From assembly GCA_051453625.1 (NCBI GenBank), contig JBOZIK010000001.1, positions 181,998,726 through 182,062,725 of the forward strand: a stretch of DNA of 64,000 nt. Direction: 5' to 3'. This document shows, one piece after another, positions 23,284 through 35,099 of the stretch (position 1 is the first letter of the stretch; every line of letters begins with the position of its first letter). The DNA is from Welwitschia mirabilis (Eukaryota; Gnetophyta; Gnetopsida; Welwitschiales). The position numbers and the translations under genes were made by a program. Below the pieces are notes generated by a model that had not been told where the DNA came from, made no database searches, and was given only the letters and a program-made list of their open reading frames with translations.

Positions 23284-25475
23284 TGTCATGTCTAAATTTT
23301 AGAGGTCCAAATATTTAGTCTAATTACTTAAGTAAAAATTTACTTAAAATAACTTTAATATTATGGAGTCCACTAAGCTAATTTAATTACTACATTCTTT
23401 AGTTAGTTTCTATATTATCTTATTTTTGAGATTTAATTACTTTGTAAAAATTTATTTTGCTACAACTATTATTTTAAGCATTTTCTTTCTTATAATAACA
23501 ATAATTAATAATATTATTTTTGTTGTAACTTCTTGGTTATTTGATTATTAGCTAAATTAGTGCCTAAATTATTTTAATTTCTTTTCTATAACTATTGCAT
23601 TAATGTATCATGATTACTATATTTTCATATTTTGTTGCATGCAAATTATTTTTTTAATGGCTATAATTATTAAAACACATTATGTTGGATTATTTTAATA
23701 TTTTATTTTAATAGTGCATGCTATGTAACATCCATAATTATGATATTGCACTTTCTTTTATTTAACATTTATTCATAATGGATATTATTTTTATGTGGTA
23801 AATGGAATTGCTTACTAAGTGGCTTATCTTAATTCCTTCTCATAATAATTGCAAGTAGTGTAATGTTAAAGATTTAAAATTTATCTTTCTCATGAAATAT
23901 TAATACACCTAGTGGATAGGTAAGGTAATGATCAAGGGTTATGGAATTCTTTTCATCTTTATTTCATAATGGTAGCTTTTCATATCCTCTTGTCTCTACA
24001 CATTCCTACATCTTCTTACTAAAAATAGGAATTTTTTCTCCTCTTATTTTCATATATTTGAGAAATTCTCTATTATTTAATCTTGGTGATTTTAAAAGTT
24101 GGATCTTGAAATGCATTAGAGTCTTAAAATATTTAAAAGTTTACATTATTTTTCATCTAATTTCAGCTATGGTTAAAGGTTTCATTTATTTCATAATGGT
24201 CTTTATTTCTTACATCTTTAAATAGTCTTTTATTCTTTCATCTTGTTTGGTTGTTGGATATTTTCTATTTCTTGTATCAAACATTTTCTTACATTTTCTT
24301 TTTAATTTTAATTGAGTCTTATAAATTAGTGTTTTGAGACATCTTGAGATTATCTTATGTTAACCATTAATTAAGACTTAAAATTGTTAAATAAAAGAAT
24401 TAAAACTAGTTAGGGTAACCAATTATTTTAACATAAGAGAGTGATAATCTCTATTGTGAGTCCTGAGGCCATGACACTAAACCTACAAGAAGAAAAGAAA
24501 AAATTTTATCCAATTTACCATTTTATTCATCCTAGTTGTGTGCAACTAGATTATTGAAAATTGTTGTTGAGTAATAGTAAAAATAATAATATGGAAATAA
24601 AGTCTTGATTACATCTTGGATTTTTTTTTTTTAATTTTTTGGGTAATGCATTCTTAGCTAATCTTGATTACATCTTGGATTTTTCTTGACATTGCATTCT
24701 TGAATTATCTTAGTTAAATCTTACATTATTTTGATATTACACTTTTGGATTGTTCTAATCGTACATCTTGGATTATTTTGGCATTACACTCTTAGATTCT
24801 TTTGACTTTACATCTTGGATATTTTGTAATTTCTTACCTTATACTTGGGAATATTATACCTACATATTTCTTGCCATGGCCATTGCTAAGAATTATGATG
24901 GTTATAGTTCTCACATCATACTTACATGTGTAGGAAACACTATAAAGAATGATGTGGATAATGGATGCATATGATTGGATGTCATATATATTGTTTATTT
25001 TATTGCATGTATATTACTTGAAGGATCTTATGTGTTTTAGAGATTTGTAGTAATTGTTGATATGATGTTAGTATTATACTTGAGTTTATCTTTGAAATAA
25101 ATAAGTATTTTTTTGTTCTTATATGAAAAGTATATATGTATTAGTTACCTTGTTTTCCTATAAAAGTTACTTTAGAAATGTATTTATGTACATATCTTAT
25201 AGATTTATGAATAAGGACATTTTACCTAGAGAAATGTATCTGCATAAATCACTTTTTATGCATCTACACATTTAAGATACCTTACAAAAGTTTCATTGAG
25301 ATATTATAGTAAATTTAATTCCTAGTTATATATGATCCTTATCAAGAGATAAATTTTGGTTAAGCTATTACTTAATCTCATCTATAATTAGATAGACTTA
25401 GCATAAATTTTAGATATCACATTTTGGAATTAAAGCATTACTTAAAGTTTTAGTTTTAAAAAGGTGGACATTACA
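23284..25475 (+). repeat. LTR of the LARD-like element, left copy
   Basis: 2192 bp from TGTCATGTCTAAATT to ..GGACATTACA. It aligns with 37593-39413, which lacks about 350 bases near 25100-25440. A decayed TATA box (CTAAAAATAG) is at 24019-24028. The 94-codon frame at 23941-24225 has no counterpart in the other LTR and is not coding. Confidence 0.85.
24604..24835 (+). repeat. Degenerate tandem repeat inside the LTR (left copy)
   Basis: Four to five imperfect units of about 50 bp are built around TTGATTACATCTTGGATT and GCATTGCATTCTTG-like segments. The same array is at 38897-39085 in the other LTR, so it predates the last transposition. Confidence 0.7.
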
Positions 25476-25477
25476 TT

Positions 25478-25491
25478 TTGTTATTAGAGCC
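25478..25491 (+). promoter_or_regulatory. Primer-binding site of the LARD-like element (tRNA-iMet type)
   Basis: TTGTTATTAGAGCC follows the LTR end. It differs from TTGGTATCAGAGCC by one transversion and one C-to-T. Confidence 0.75.
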
Positions 25492-25956
25492 TAGGTTTCA
25501 ATTTCAATTAGAATAATTATATTAAGATATTAGAAGTTTTAACATTAAAGCCTAAATTGTAATTTCACTAGGAATAATTATTGTAAAACTATTATACATT
25601 TCAACATTAGAGCTTAATAGTGTAATAAGTATAAAAGTTAGCTGCTAGTTCTTAGTACATTCAAAAATTTTTAATTATTTTAGAATGCATAAAATGTTAC
25701 AGATTTTTAAATGATTTGAATCCTTTCTAGATTACTTTACAAGAATAAGAATAGAATTAGCATATATCATGATCGACGAACAATAAATATGTGCTCTTGA
25801 TAAATTTGTTATCCTTATAGAATCTTAATTAAGCATATATACCTTGAAATAGAAACACCGAGAGTTATACAATATTTAAAGGTTAATTATTTCTAAGTTA
25901 ATCTTATGCATTTTTTTAATGTGGGGATCTTAGCACTTTATCATTGATGTTAGTAC
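25492..25956 (+). other. Internal leader of the LARD-like element
   Basis: AT-rich noncoding sequence between the primer site and the copia insertion. No frame or motif was found. Confidence 0.5.
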
Positions 25957-26227
25957 TGTAAGAATATGATTTCAAGTAGACACATAACAGATCCTCTATA
26001 CTTAGTATTTTCCTATTTTAACATGTACTCAATAAACTAATAAAAATCTTTGATACGATTTTTCTTGTGATATTCCCTTGATTTTCTATCTATTATGAGA
26101 ATATCCATAATTAGCCATTTTTATTTGTATAAATAAAACCTATTACATTAGGCTCATGAAATGTTTTGCTAATACAATCTTTTTACAAGATTTACTTGCT
26201 TATAATTCCAGAGTTTGAAATCTTTCA
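25957..26227 (+). repeat. 5' LTR of the copia element
   Basis: TGTAAGAATATGATTTC to ..GAAATCTTTCA. It aligns without length change to 32154-32424, including a shared CACATAACAGATCCTCTATA block. Confidence 0.95.
26129..26136 (+). promoter_or_regulatory. TATA-like box in the copia LTR
   Basis: TATAAATA within TTTGTATAAATAAAACC. The 3' LTR has TACAAATA at the same place, a single T-to-C difference. Confidence 0.55.
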
Positions 26228-26229
26228 TT

Positions 26230-26241
26230 TGGTATCAGAGC
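26230..26241 (+). promoter_or_regulatory. Primer-binding site, tRNA-iMet, intact
   Basis: TGGTATCAGAGC, identical to the canonical site, two bases after the LTR. Confidence 0.96.
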
Positions 26242-26282
26242 TTTTAGGTTTAGAGGTTATCAGATTTATTATAGTAAAGCCA

Positions 26283-27290
26283 TGGCATAAAGTAGTGTTT
26301 CAATGATATCTCTCCATATTCTAGTATTCTTAGGAGAAGATTATGAATATTGGTCTACAAAAATGAGGGCCTTTCTCTTTTATTAAGATTCAAGGGAAGT
26401 AGTCAAATTTGGCTACATAGATGTTACAAATCCTATAGTCTATGCCTCATTAGATACTGAAGAAAATAATTCTTTAAAAGAAATAAAGAGAAGAAATGCA
26501 AAAGCCTTGTTCATCATTTAAATAGGGCCTAGATTGTACTATTTTTCCAAAGATTGTAAAGAGTCAGACTTCAAAGTTAGCATGGGATGCACTTAAGACA
26601 TCCTACAAACGATCACTAAAATTAAGAATGGTAAGACTACAAATTCTTACTAGAGAATTTGAAACTCTTCAAATGAAAGAGTCTGAAATGATTGAGCAAT
26701 ACATTGATCGAACACAAGAGATCATCAATGGCTTGCATGCTAGAGGAGATAAACTGGAAGAATTCAAAATAGTCACAAAGATTCTTCGATCTCTCGATCA
26801 TCTTTGCAATTAAAGAAGCTAGAGATTTAAGTGATTTAACCACGATCAAGATTAGTGGTAGCCTGAAGACCTTTGAGCATAGAATTCATCAAAGAGAAGA
26901 TACATCAAAAAATGCATTTCATATGAAAAAGTATTAAAGGAGAAATGGCAACAAGATAAGAAGGCAAAACAGCCAGCCAATAAGATCAGGAGGATTTACA
27001 AATTTTAACAATTTTCAAAGGTAAGGTTAAAGATATGATCAAGAAAGAGGATCAAATACACAACTAGATAAAAGAGGATCTAGTAGATACTAATATGGAT
27101 CTGATACAAGTAGATCTAGATGAAAGAAATGGTGTTAATTATATCATTGAGATACTAACAACGATGCCAGATGTTGGTCTAGAAGGAATCAAAACAAAGA
27201 AGTGCATATTTTGCATAAGAAGCATCAACCTTATCAGAACTCTTATTTTTAGAACATAATGATAAGGAAGAGAAACACTTCTTAGTACCC
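26283..27290 (+). pseudogene. gag: Decayed gag of the copia element
   Basis: From an ATG at about 26281 the frame reads SLHILVFLGEDYEYWSTKMR, the N-terminal block of plant copia gag. Later blocks include MKESEMIEQYIDRTQEIING and, at 27132-27173, a CCHC knuckle decayed in its second Cys and His (C..LYH..NNDARC). Stops and frameshifts occur around 26390, 26600 and 26810. Confidence 0.82.
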
Positions 27291-27640
27291 AAGATCACCT
27301 CTTAGGTAATGAAATTTGGTATGTTGATAGTGGTTGTAGTCATTATATGTCAGGAATTAAGAATTTATTATTAAATATTGAGCCATGGACTAAAGACGTC
27401 ACAGTTGGAATAGGCACAAAGGTATAAATTAAAGGTAAAGGATCTGTTATTTATCAAACAGATATTGGTAACAAACTTATGATTCTTGACATTTACTATG
27501 TTTTTGATCTGAAAAATAATTTACTAAGTGTTGGACAACTTTGTAGCAAAGGGTACGAAGTAAATTTTACAAATGATATTTGCAACATATTAATGAATAA
27601 TCATGTAGTAGCAGTTCTATCGATGAGTCAAAATCAGATG
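27291..27640 (+). pseudogene. Decayed aspartic protease of the copia element
   Basis: WYVDSGCSHYMSG at about 27320 contains the Asp-Ser-Gly catalytic core of copia proteases. ILDIYYVFDLKNNLLSVGQL at about 27484 is the conserved C-terminal block. One TAA breaks the frame at 27426. Confidence 0.88.
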
Positions 27641-28640
27641 CATAAGATTCAGATAAAAAAAGAACACTATTTGATATCAGAAGATTCAAATTTAACACTT
27701 TGGTATGCCAGACTGGGACATGAAAATATGAAATACATTAAGCACCTAATTAAGAAAAAACTAGATAGAGGTATGCCAAATCTTTTTATTACTCATTCAT
27801 TCAACTATGATATCTATGCTATAGGAAAAGATAAAATATTAGCATTTCCTCATAAAAGTTTAAGATCAGATAGACTTCTTGAGTTAGTTCATATGGATCT
27901 ATGTGATCTAATGCAAACACAGAGTCTAGGCAAAAATAGATACCTCTATGTGTTAATCGGTGATTTTTCATAGATGATATGGGACTATTTTTTAAAATAA
28001 AAAGATCAAACTTTTGATTACTTTCGAATTTTTCTTCCTATGGTCGAAAGTGAAAAGCAATATCGCTTAAAGAAAATACAAAGTGATCAATAAGGAGAAT
28101 TTACTTCGACTGAGATAGATAATTTTTGTAAAGAATAAGGGATAATACATCAGTTCACAATAGCTTATATGCCCCAACAAAATGGAGTTACTGAGCGAAA
28201 AAAATCAAACAATAATTGGTATGACAAGATGTCTTCTACAGCATGCAAATCTGGAAAACAAGTTTTAGGAAGAAGCATGTTCAACTACGATTTATATATT
28301 AAATCATTTGCCATCAAAAATACCTGGCAATATAACTTCATATGAACTATGATATAGCAAGAAGCCAAATTTAACTCACTTAAGAATGTTTAGCATGCCT
28401 TGTTATTTCAAAATTCTAGATCCACAATGACATGAACTAGATCCAAAAGCTATTCCATACATTTTTATGGGCTATGAGCTAAATAGAAAAGCTTATCGTT
28501 GTTATTCTTTTTTTGAAAAAAAGATGTACACTTCACAAGATGCACAATTTTTTGAAAAATGGAAAAATGATCAAATAATATTCTTCAATAGAGACAATTA
28601 TTTAATAGAGAAAAGAGGAGGTACATTTTTAGAAATTCAG
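27641..28640 (+). pseudogene. Decayed integrase of the copia element
   Basis: The GAG-pre-integrase block LWYARLGHENMKYI (about 27700) is followed by the core: LLELVHMDLCD with the first catalytic Asp, SDQ.GEF with the second (stop inside), and PQQNGVTERK with the glutamate. The C-terminal block PKAIPYIFMGYELNRKAYRC (about 28445) is in a shifted frame (28467-28694). An open run of 164 codons spans 27479-27973, the longest preserved enzyme frame in this element. Confidence 0.88.
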
Positions 28641-30640
28641 TTGTTAGGAAAAAAATTTCTTTGCTTATTAATAATAGGCAATATCCCCTTTTAGAATATT
28701 TTTTAAAAATTACACCAAATCCCTTGCCAAGTTTATCTAATACAACTCCCCCTAACCATAACAAATACCTACCTTTTTGGATGCCTCCCCATTCTTATGA
28801 CATACGAAATTATTCTCCAATGGCAACTGAAAACTCTCCACCCTCTTCCACAAATACACCAGATATTTCAACCTCTATGCATCCATACACTTATTCGCTG
28901 ATTAGCACTCCCACATTTCCTCCATCAATTACCAACTTCTCAGCCATGGCACCCAGAAGTTCAGTTTTCACACTTGCCAAAGGTCATTTGGGAATTTATC
29001 ATCCTCCTTCCCAAATTATTGATATGCAAGCAACCTGCCCTTTCACCCATCATCAATCTAGACACATGCCATCTGATTCATAAAATGCCCACTGTGCTAT
29101 CATTCACAGTTCTTCTGCCTCCTCTGGAGTCTCAAACAGTGACTACAATATTTCTTCTTCTAAGAAAAAGATTCTCATCATAGTTCTTCTCCATAAACTC
29201 GATTAAGTTACAAAACAACACACCCGTCTTGGAGAATTTATTCATTTTGAAGGCAGAAATGCGATCAATCTTTTGCTTTATATCTATGGTCCATTAGTGC
29301 ACCATTTACCATCAAACACAGGCATTCACAGGCATCCAAAAGCATCACATAGCGACTATAGTGACTCTTACAATCGGCCGTTGTTCCCAAGCGCGCTGCT
29401 TCATTTGAAGTTGAAGAAGAAACCTCATCCATTCGTCGGATTTGCATCATCAGCAGTACCTCTCCTCGCCGATGCCCCTCTGTCCACTTCGTCTTGTGCA
29501 TTACTCTCTGCTTATTCGTCAATGTGCACATTGACCTGGCTCCATTCCCTTCCTCCTGCACTGAATTCCACCTCAAGTGCGATTTTCACTGTCAGAAGTG
29601 CCCAAACAATACCGTCGCGCTCCTCTTCGATGCATAATACTGTCAAACCAAGGTCCGTTCTCCCTGACAACACGCTCGCATATCATCTACACAGTGCATG
29701 TCCGGCTTATGTGATTGCTAACCCAGACTCCATCGAACCCTTGCTTGAAACTAGGCTTTCATCAACTAAACGCATCGCTGCTTCAAACTGCCACTTACAT
29801 TCCTCCGCTAACCCACTCAACGCGCTGCTGTTTCCTCAACCGTCGGCTCAAAGCGCAATGTCCTCCTTACAACTCGCCTTACATGCTGCCTCCACGGACT
29901 CCTTGCACACCATCTTTAATGCCAACATCCAGCTGCCTATCTTCACGACGCGCAATCCACAAGACACGGCTCTTTCATACCCAGTGATAATGCTTTAAAA
30001 GTTTTTGCCACTTTGGCCTCCTTCCTAGGGTCCATGACGTCCTCTAATTTCTTTTACCAGAATGCCAACTCAATAGGCCCTCCTCAATCAGAATATTCAA
30101 GGTCTTTGCCAAGTCAGCCTATTTTTTCAAGGGTTAATAATTTCCAAGAAGTCAACCAACCTTCAGGATTGACTTTTTAAATTTTATCATCTATGGATAA
30201 TACTAATAAAAATGCAATTGATTCGCTGGTGGACTGTACATCAAGCAACCTCCCACATGGATCTTCTTCAAACTATGATGAATTATCAACTCCTTACACT
30301 CCTATAGCTCTTGACTTCAACATACCAAGTTTTCAGAATTACATTTTTCATACCTATAAGAAATATTCCTTTTATCAGTTTTATCATTCTGACTGTCATT
30401 ATCAACTATATATTGTGATTACCATGTTTATTATTTTTGATAACCTCTGTTCAAGTTCAAATAATACAAATTCATCTTTTGTACTATCTCCTCCTCATTA
30501 CGATGAATACCATGTTGAAGATTCATCCTTCTCCTTTCATCAAGACTATGCTCTATTCTCCCTAATCACAATCAAAAGAACCCTGGTGGGGTGAAGCTCA
30601 TACCCACATTTTCCAAGAACCATCCACTATTGATGAGGAA
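28641..30640 (+). pseudogene. Unusually long Pro/Ser-rich linker between integrase and RT
   Basis: From 28661 to 29998 one frame stays open except for two TAA codons. After a single frame change it is open again from 29999 to 30594 with one TAA, and RT follows. The composition is rich in Ser, Pro, Thr and Ala. Copia elements normally have a short variable linker here, so roughly 1.4 kb looks additional. The middle part (29264-29970) differs sharply in base composition from the rest and could be captured or inserted sequence; no protein family is recognised. Confidence 0.6.
29264..29970 (+). other. CpG-rich island within the copia linker
   Basis: A hand count gives about 35 CpG in 29341-30000, against about five per 600 bases in the neighbouring integrase. 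GC is near one half, where the surroundings are about 30 percent. It carries a 241-codon frame (29273-29998) of Ser/Ala/Leu/Pro-rich sequence without recognisable domains. The 103-codon minus-strand frame (29265-29576) overlaps it and is equally unrecognised. The island has escaped the deamination that marks everything around it, or arrived later. Confidence 0.85.
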
Positions 30641-31600
30641 AATCCAGTATGGAGAGATGCCATGCAAATAGAAATTAATCAAATCAATCGTAATAATACT
30701 TAGTCTCTAGTAACAAGACCTCAACACAAGCCTGTGATTGGGGTAAGATGGGTTTTTAAGTTCAAAAGAGATTAACTAAACCGCATTGAAAAGTACAAAG
30801 CACGTCTAGTTACTAAGGATACCATCAGAAGAAAGGTAGAGACTTTGAAGAAAGTTTTGCTCATGTATTCTGATTAGAATCAATCAGAATCTTCCTTGCT
30901 ATAGCAGCAAAACTTGACCTTAAAATTTTCTAGCTTGATGTTGCTTCTGCCTTCTTAAATGGTATACTTCGAGAAGAAGTTTATATTGAACAACTAGAGG
31001 TATTTAAAGATAATAAACATCCTGAATATGTCTACATGCTACAGAAGGCTTTGTATGATTTAAAGCAGGCATCTCGAGTATGATTGTTATGCATTTATGA
31101 ATTTTTTATTGAATCAGCTTTTACTCATCTATCAACTAAAACAAACATTTACAAGTTTGTTTTAAATGATAAGTTTATATTTGTGTGCCTATATGTAGAT
31201 GACTTAATCTACTTCTGAAACTTTGATGTATTGAACGATGAGTTTCAAACCTTGATGAAAGAAGAATTTGAAATGACTGATCTAGGAGAAATGTCAATAC
31301 TTCTTAGAATTCAACTCACTAATCATTTAGATGGGATGTATCTACATCAAATAAAGTTTGACTAGAACCTATTCAAAAAATTTAATATGACAAAATTTAA
31401 TCCTACATTTACACCACTTCCTTAAAATATCAAGCTCAAGAAGGATGAAGACTCACCTCCTATAGATCCAACACTTTACAAGTCACTTATTGGAAGCTTA
31501 TTATATCTAGCCATTACTCGACCTGATATACAATTTAGTGCCAGTTTTTTGTCTCAGTTTATGCAAGAGCCAAGAATAGCTCATTCGAAGGTAATAAAAC
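30641..31600 (+). pseudogene. Decayed reverse transcriptase of the copia element
   Basis: The start block VWRDAMQIEINQIN (about 30638) and PVIGVRWVFKFKRD are followed by [20 protein letters not shown] (about 30935), then [25 protein letters not shown] has an intact YVDD catalytic motif at 31192-31203. Downstream are EFEMTDLGEMSILLRIQL and YKSLIGSLLYLAITRPDIQF. Only a few stops and one indel near 30840 break the frame. Confidence 0.92.
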
Positions 31601-32143
31601 ATATTCTCAGATACGTCAAAAGCACACAAGAATATGGTTTACAATATTATAAAAATAGAGGGAATTATGTGATTCATGAATATACTGATGATGACTAGGG
31701 AGGATGTCAAGATGATCAAAAATCTACCTTAGGACATTGTTTTTTCTTTAGGCATTCCTTAATATCATGGAGTTGTAAAAATTAAAACTCAGTTGCACTT
31801 TCATCAGCTGAAGCGTAATTTATAGCACTCTCTGATGCATGTTAATAACTCATATGGATATTCAATCTTCTTACTAAAATGGGATTTACATCAAAACTAC
31901 CAAATCTAATTTATTGTAATAATACATCAGTAATAGTAATGGTATAAAATCCAATACAACATTCTAGAACTAAACATATAGAAATCAAATACTTCCACAT
32001 ATGTGACTTGATCGAACAAAAATTCATTAGCATACAACATTGTAGAATAGATGATGAAATTACTAATATCTTTACTAAGTCTTTAGGAAGATTCAAATTC
32101 ATTGGATTTAGAAACCTCCTTGAAATAAAACAAGTTGACATCA
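31601..32143 (+). pseudogene. Decayed RNase H and C-terminus of the copia element
   Basis: HILRYVKSTQEYGLQYYKN leads into EYTDDD.GGCQDDQKSTLGHC, with the catalytic Asp in a Trp-to-stop context. NSVALSSAEA follows (stop just after the conserved Glu), then QHSRTKHIEIKYFHI and TNIFTKSLGRFKF. All blocks are in one frame apart from point stops. The minus-strand frame at 31911-32180 is a shadow. Confidence 0.92.
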
Positions 32144-32153
32144 TGGGGGAAAC
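32144..32153 (+). promoter_or_regulatory. Polypurine tract of the copia element
   Basis: TGGGGGAAAC directly before the 3' LTR. Confidence 0.88.
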
Positions 32154-32424
32154 TATAAGAATATGATGGTAAGCAGACACATAACAGATCCTCTATACTT
32201 AATATTTTCCTATTTTAGCATGTATTAAATAAACCAAGAAAAATCTCTGATAAGATTTTTCATTTGATATTCCCTTGATTTTCTTTCTTTTATGAGAATA
32301 GCCATAATTAGCTATTCTTATTTGTACAAATAAAGCCTATCACATTAGGATCATGTAATATTTTGCTAATACAATCTTTTTACAAGATTCACTTGATTAG
32401 AATTCCAGAGTTCAAGATCTTTCA
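32154..32424 (+). repeat. 3' LTR of the copia element
   Basis: 271 bp. It starts TATAAGAATATG (TG decayed to TA) and ends ..AGATCTTTCA. Confidence 0.95.
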
Positions 32425-34085
32425 GGCACATTATAATTTGCATAATATTTTCAAGCATTACATAAAATAAAAAGAAGTCACAACATGGATTCTGTAGCTT
32501 ATTTGTATAGCTAGTAGTTACTAACAAAATAATAGTAAGCTCTTAGTTTTACGCATTTCATAAATAAAAATGCTTTAAAATCCTAGTTTTTTTAGATCAT
32601 AAAAGTTGGCAGAATAGACTTCATCAGGAAAACTACAAATATTTTCATGATAGAACTGGTTTCTATTTATTACATTAATTACTTTTTATGAAATCTAACT
32701 ACACAATTCATGCATGAGCTTTAATTTTAGTGTTCACAATATCAAAAATGTGGACCTAGGATCATTACTTCAATCTATGTGCTTTTGTCTAATTTTCTAA
32801 AGAGAAAGAAAGTTTTCCATTAAGATATGATCAAATATGTTGGTTTAGAAATTACAATTCATTCATGGATTTAAAATTCATTCTTTACTAGCTTAGATCT
32901 TTGCTATGAACATTTGACTAAACATTAGATTATTAGCTTAAAAATCTATCCAAAACTTTTGTGTACTATGTACATTTACTATTATCAGTACAAAGTTTGC
33001 AATCTTTTAATGATAATATTTAGAATACGAACATACAATAAGCTTACATTTTACCTTCCAAAGCAGTTTTAGGAACTACTCAAAATGCCATTTCTTGATT
33101 ATTTTCCCACATATTTATTAAAAAATTAGTTTATTAGTTATCTTAAGGATTATGCCAAGAAGTTTAGGCTTAGTTCACACTTCAATGTCGACGTTTAGAC
33201 TACCAACTATGATGGAACTTATGGACTCTATCACATTTTTGCTTTTGAAACTATTCACCCAAAAGGACTTTAGGTTCATTACACAAAGTATATCTACCAG
33301 TGATTCATTTCCACCATAAGTGATAATGGCATTCCAATTGTGTATATTTCCTAAGGTTGGATAGGCTTTCTAAAGATTTTTTACACCTCAGTAGTTACAA
33401 GAATGAAGTAGAATTCAAGGAAAAGGATGTTCTAGTTGTTAGCTATTGGAAGTCTAACATGAATGTTAGCCTTGACCTCTATAATCATAATGCAAGGCCA
33501 CCATGGTTATCAGGAGCCATGTAAGTGTTAATGTTTATTTTTTATGCTTTTTTTGACTTTCTCTTAGACTACATTTTGTGTGATTTACATTCCATATTTT
33601 AAGTCCATTAAAGACTAATTCCTGCACTCCTCGAATCCCCAAAATATGGTCTAAATCAAAAGAATATCTAGTTTTCTAATCTATCTCAGCCATTTCTAAG
33701 TGATTATAAGGATATCATAAGAGGGATATTCTTGATAGAACATAATTTGTTAAGCAATAATCTAGATGAAATAATACTAGCAAAGATCTATAATCTTACA
33801 TACTTAAGTTAACTAAACCTTAGATGCAATAACGTCAATGACAGTATTACAACATCCAGGAAAATATTAAATTACATGAGTTATTTTACTTATTAAAAAC
33901 ATTATTTATATCTAGAAATCCTTGCATATTAGAAAACATAACACAACTAAATCATTTTAATGTTTTACTTACCAAGTTTAAAGGATCTATAACCTCTTGT
34001 ATGATAGCTATTTCAAGATCTTCCTATTTCACAGAATCTTATCACACTTACTACAACATGGTCTATTTCCTCAATCTTTTAGTGC
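32425..34085 (+). other. LARD-like element, middle internal region
   Basis: AT-rich sequence with no recognised frame and no counterpart in the left copy, which begins further right. One stretch around 33195-33520 has moderately balanced codons (..DNGIPIVYIS..) but no gag or pol motif. Confidence 0.5.
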
Positions 34086-34480
34086 ATTTACTAGCCAACT
34101 CATGATGGTATCCTAGTAAATTCATCATCTTAGAAACTCACAGTTACTTACCTTTTTCTCTAGCTATAGATAAAACACTCATCAATTATGTATTACAAAT
34201 GGAACTTTTGTCTCCACTCTTTTCCCTACATACATACTTATGTGTCATTAAAGCATCATAATTATGCTTCATTCATGGTGCATAGGATTCACATGCATGA
34301 TAGGATTTCACTTCTACTACTCTATGTATGGATAAGAAACCAGTTTAGTATTTGCCTCTTTTCCATTATCTTTAATAGCTAAGATTTGATATGTACACTA
34401 GTTTAACACAGGAATTTACTTCTTACTTCTTCCTTTTTTTTTTCTAATTGACAGTGTAAAATGAAAGAATCTTCTATGTC

Positions 34481-34782
34481 NNNNNNNNNNNNNNNNNNNN
34501 NNNNNNNNNNNNNNNNNNNNNNNNNNNNNNNNNNNNNNNNNNNNNNNNNNNNNNNNNNNNNNNNNNNNNNNNNNNNNNNNNNNNNNNNNNNNNNNNNNNN
34601 NNNNNNNNNNNNNNNNNNNNNNNNNNNNNNNNNNNNNNNNNNNNNNNNNNNNNNNNNNNNNNNNNNNNNNNNNNNNNNNNNNNNNNNNNNNNNNNNNNNN
34701 NNNNNNNNNNNNNNNNNNNNNNNNNNNNNNNNNNNNNNNNNNNNNNNNNNNNNNNNNNNNNNNNNNNNNNNNNNNNNNNNNN
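34481..34782. other. Assembly gap (302 N)
   Basis: Unknown bases. The left copy has only about 15 bases between the matching flanks (CTATGTC and ATGATGAGGTAG near 21494-21510), so little sequence may really be missing. Confidence 0.8.
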
Positions 34783-35099
34783 TCATGATGAAGTAGCACA
34801 GAATCAAAAATCATGATAGTATTTTTTAAAATATTTATATTAAATAATTAAAAAAATAGATAGGCTAGTTAAAAAACTACTAATAACGAGGTTCATATAA
34901 TATAATGGTTTAGAATATAGTCAGATTTCATACTATTTTACTTAGCAAGCATTATATTCTTTAGTATATTAGATCTAAAATATCTAGGATGTTATACATT
35001 TTAGCATTTAAGCAATAATTGACTCTTCATTAGTTTAAGTTTATGATGCCTCCATTGTAGTCTTTTAAAAGAATGAGAACTTGCTATAACATGTTTATG

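Larger units (their letters stand above)
25957..32424 (+). mobile_element. Full-length decayed Ty1/copia element
   Basis: Two 271-bp LTRs, a perfect tRNA-iMet primer site, gag, protease, integrase, RT, RNase H and a purine tract appear in copia order within 6468 bp. The flanking pentamers AGTAC (25952-25956) and GGCAC (32425-32429) differ by two transitions and look like a decayed target duplication. The integrase-RT linker is unusually long, about 2 kb instead of a few hundred bases, and carries a CpG-rich island. It is inserted in the LARD-like element. The copia lineage is not assigned. Confidence 0.95.

Noticed and set aside
23941-24225. 94-codon hydrophobic frame
   Set aside because: Inside the left LARD LTR, overlapping the promoter region; the right LTR has no matching frame.
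29265-29576. 103-codon minus-strand frame in the CpG-rich island
   Set aside because: High GC lowers stop frequency on both strands; it has no recognised motif and overlaps the longer plus-strand frame that is in register with the linker. Kept only as a note.
31911-32180. 89-codon minus-strand frame
   Set aside because: Shadow of the copia RNase H C-terminus on the plus strand.
33180-33530. Possible host gene exon or LARD gag
   Set aside because: Moderately balanced codons in places, but no motif, several stops in every frame and no splice-site pattern.
34403-34814. Frames of 110-134 codons on both strands
   Set aside because: They consist of the 302-base gap.
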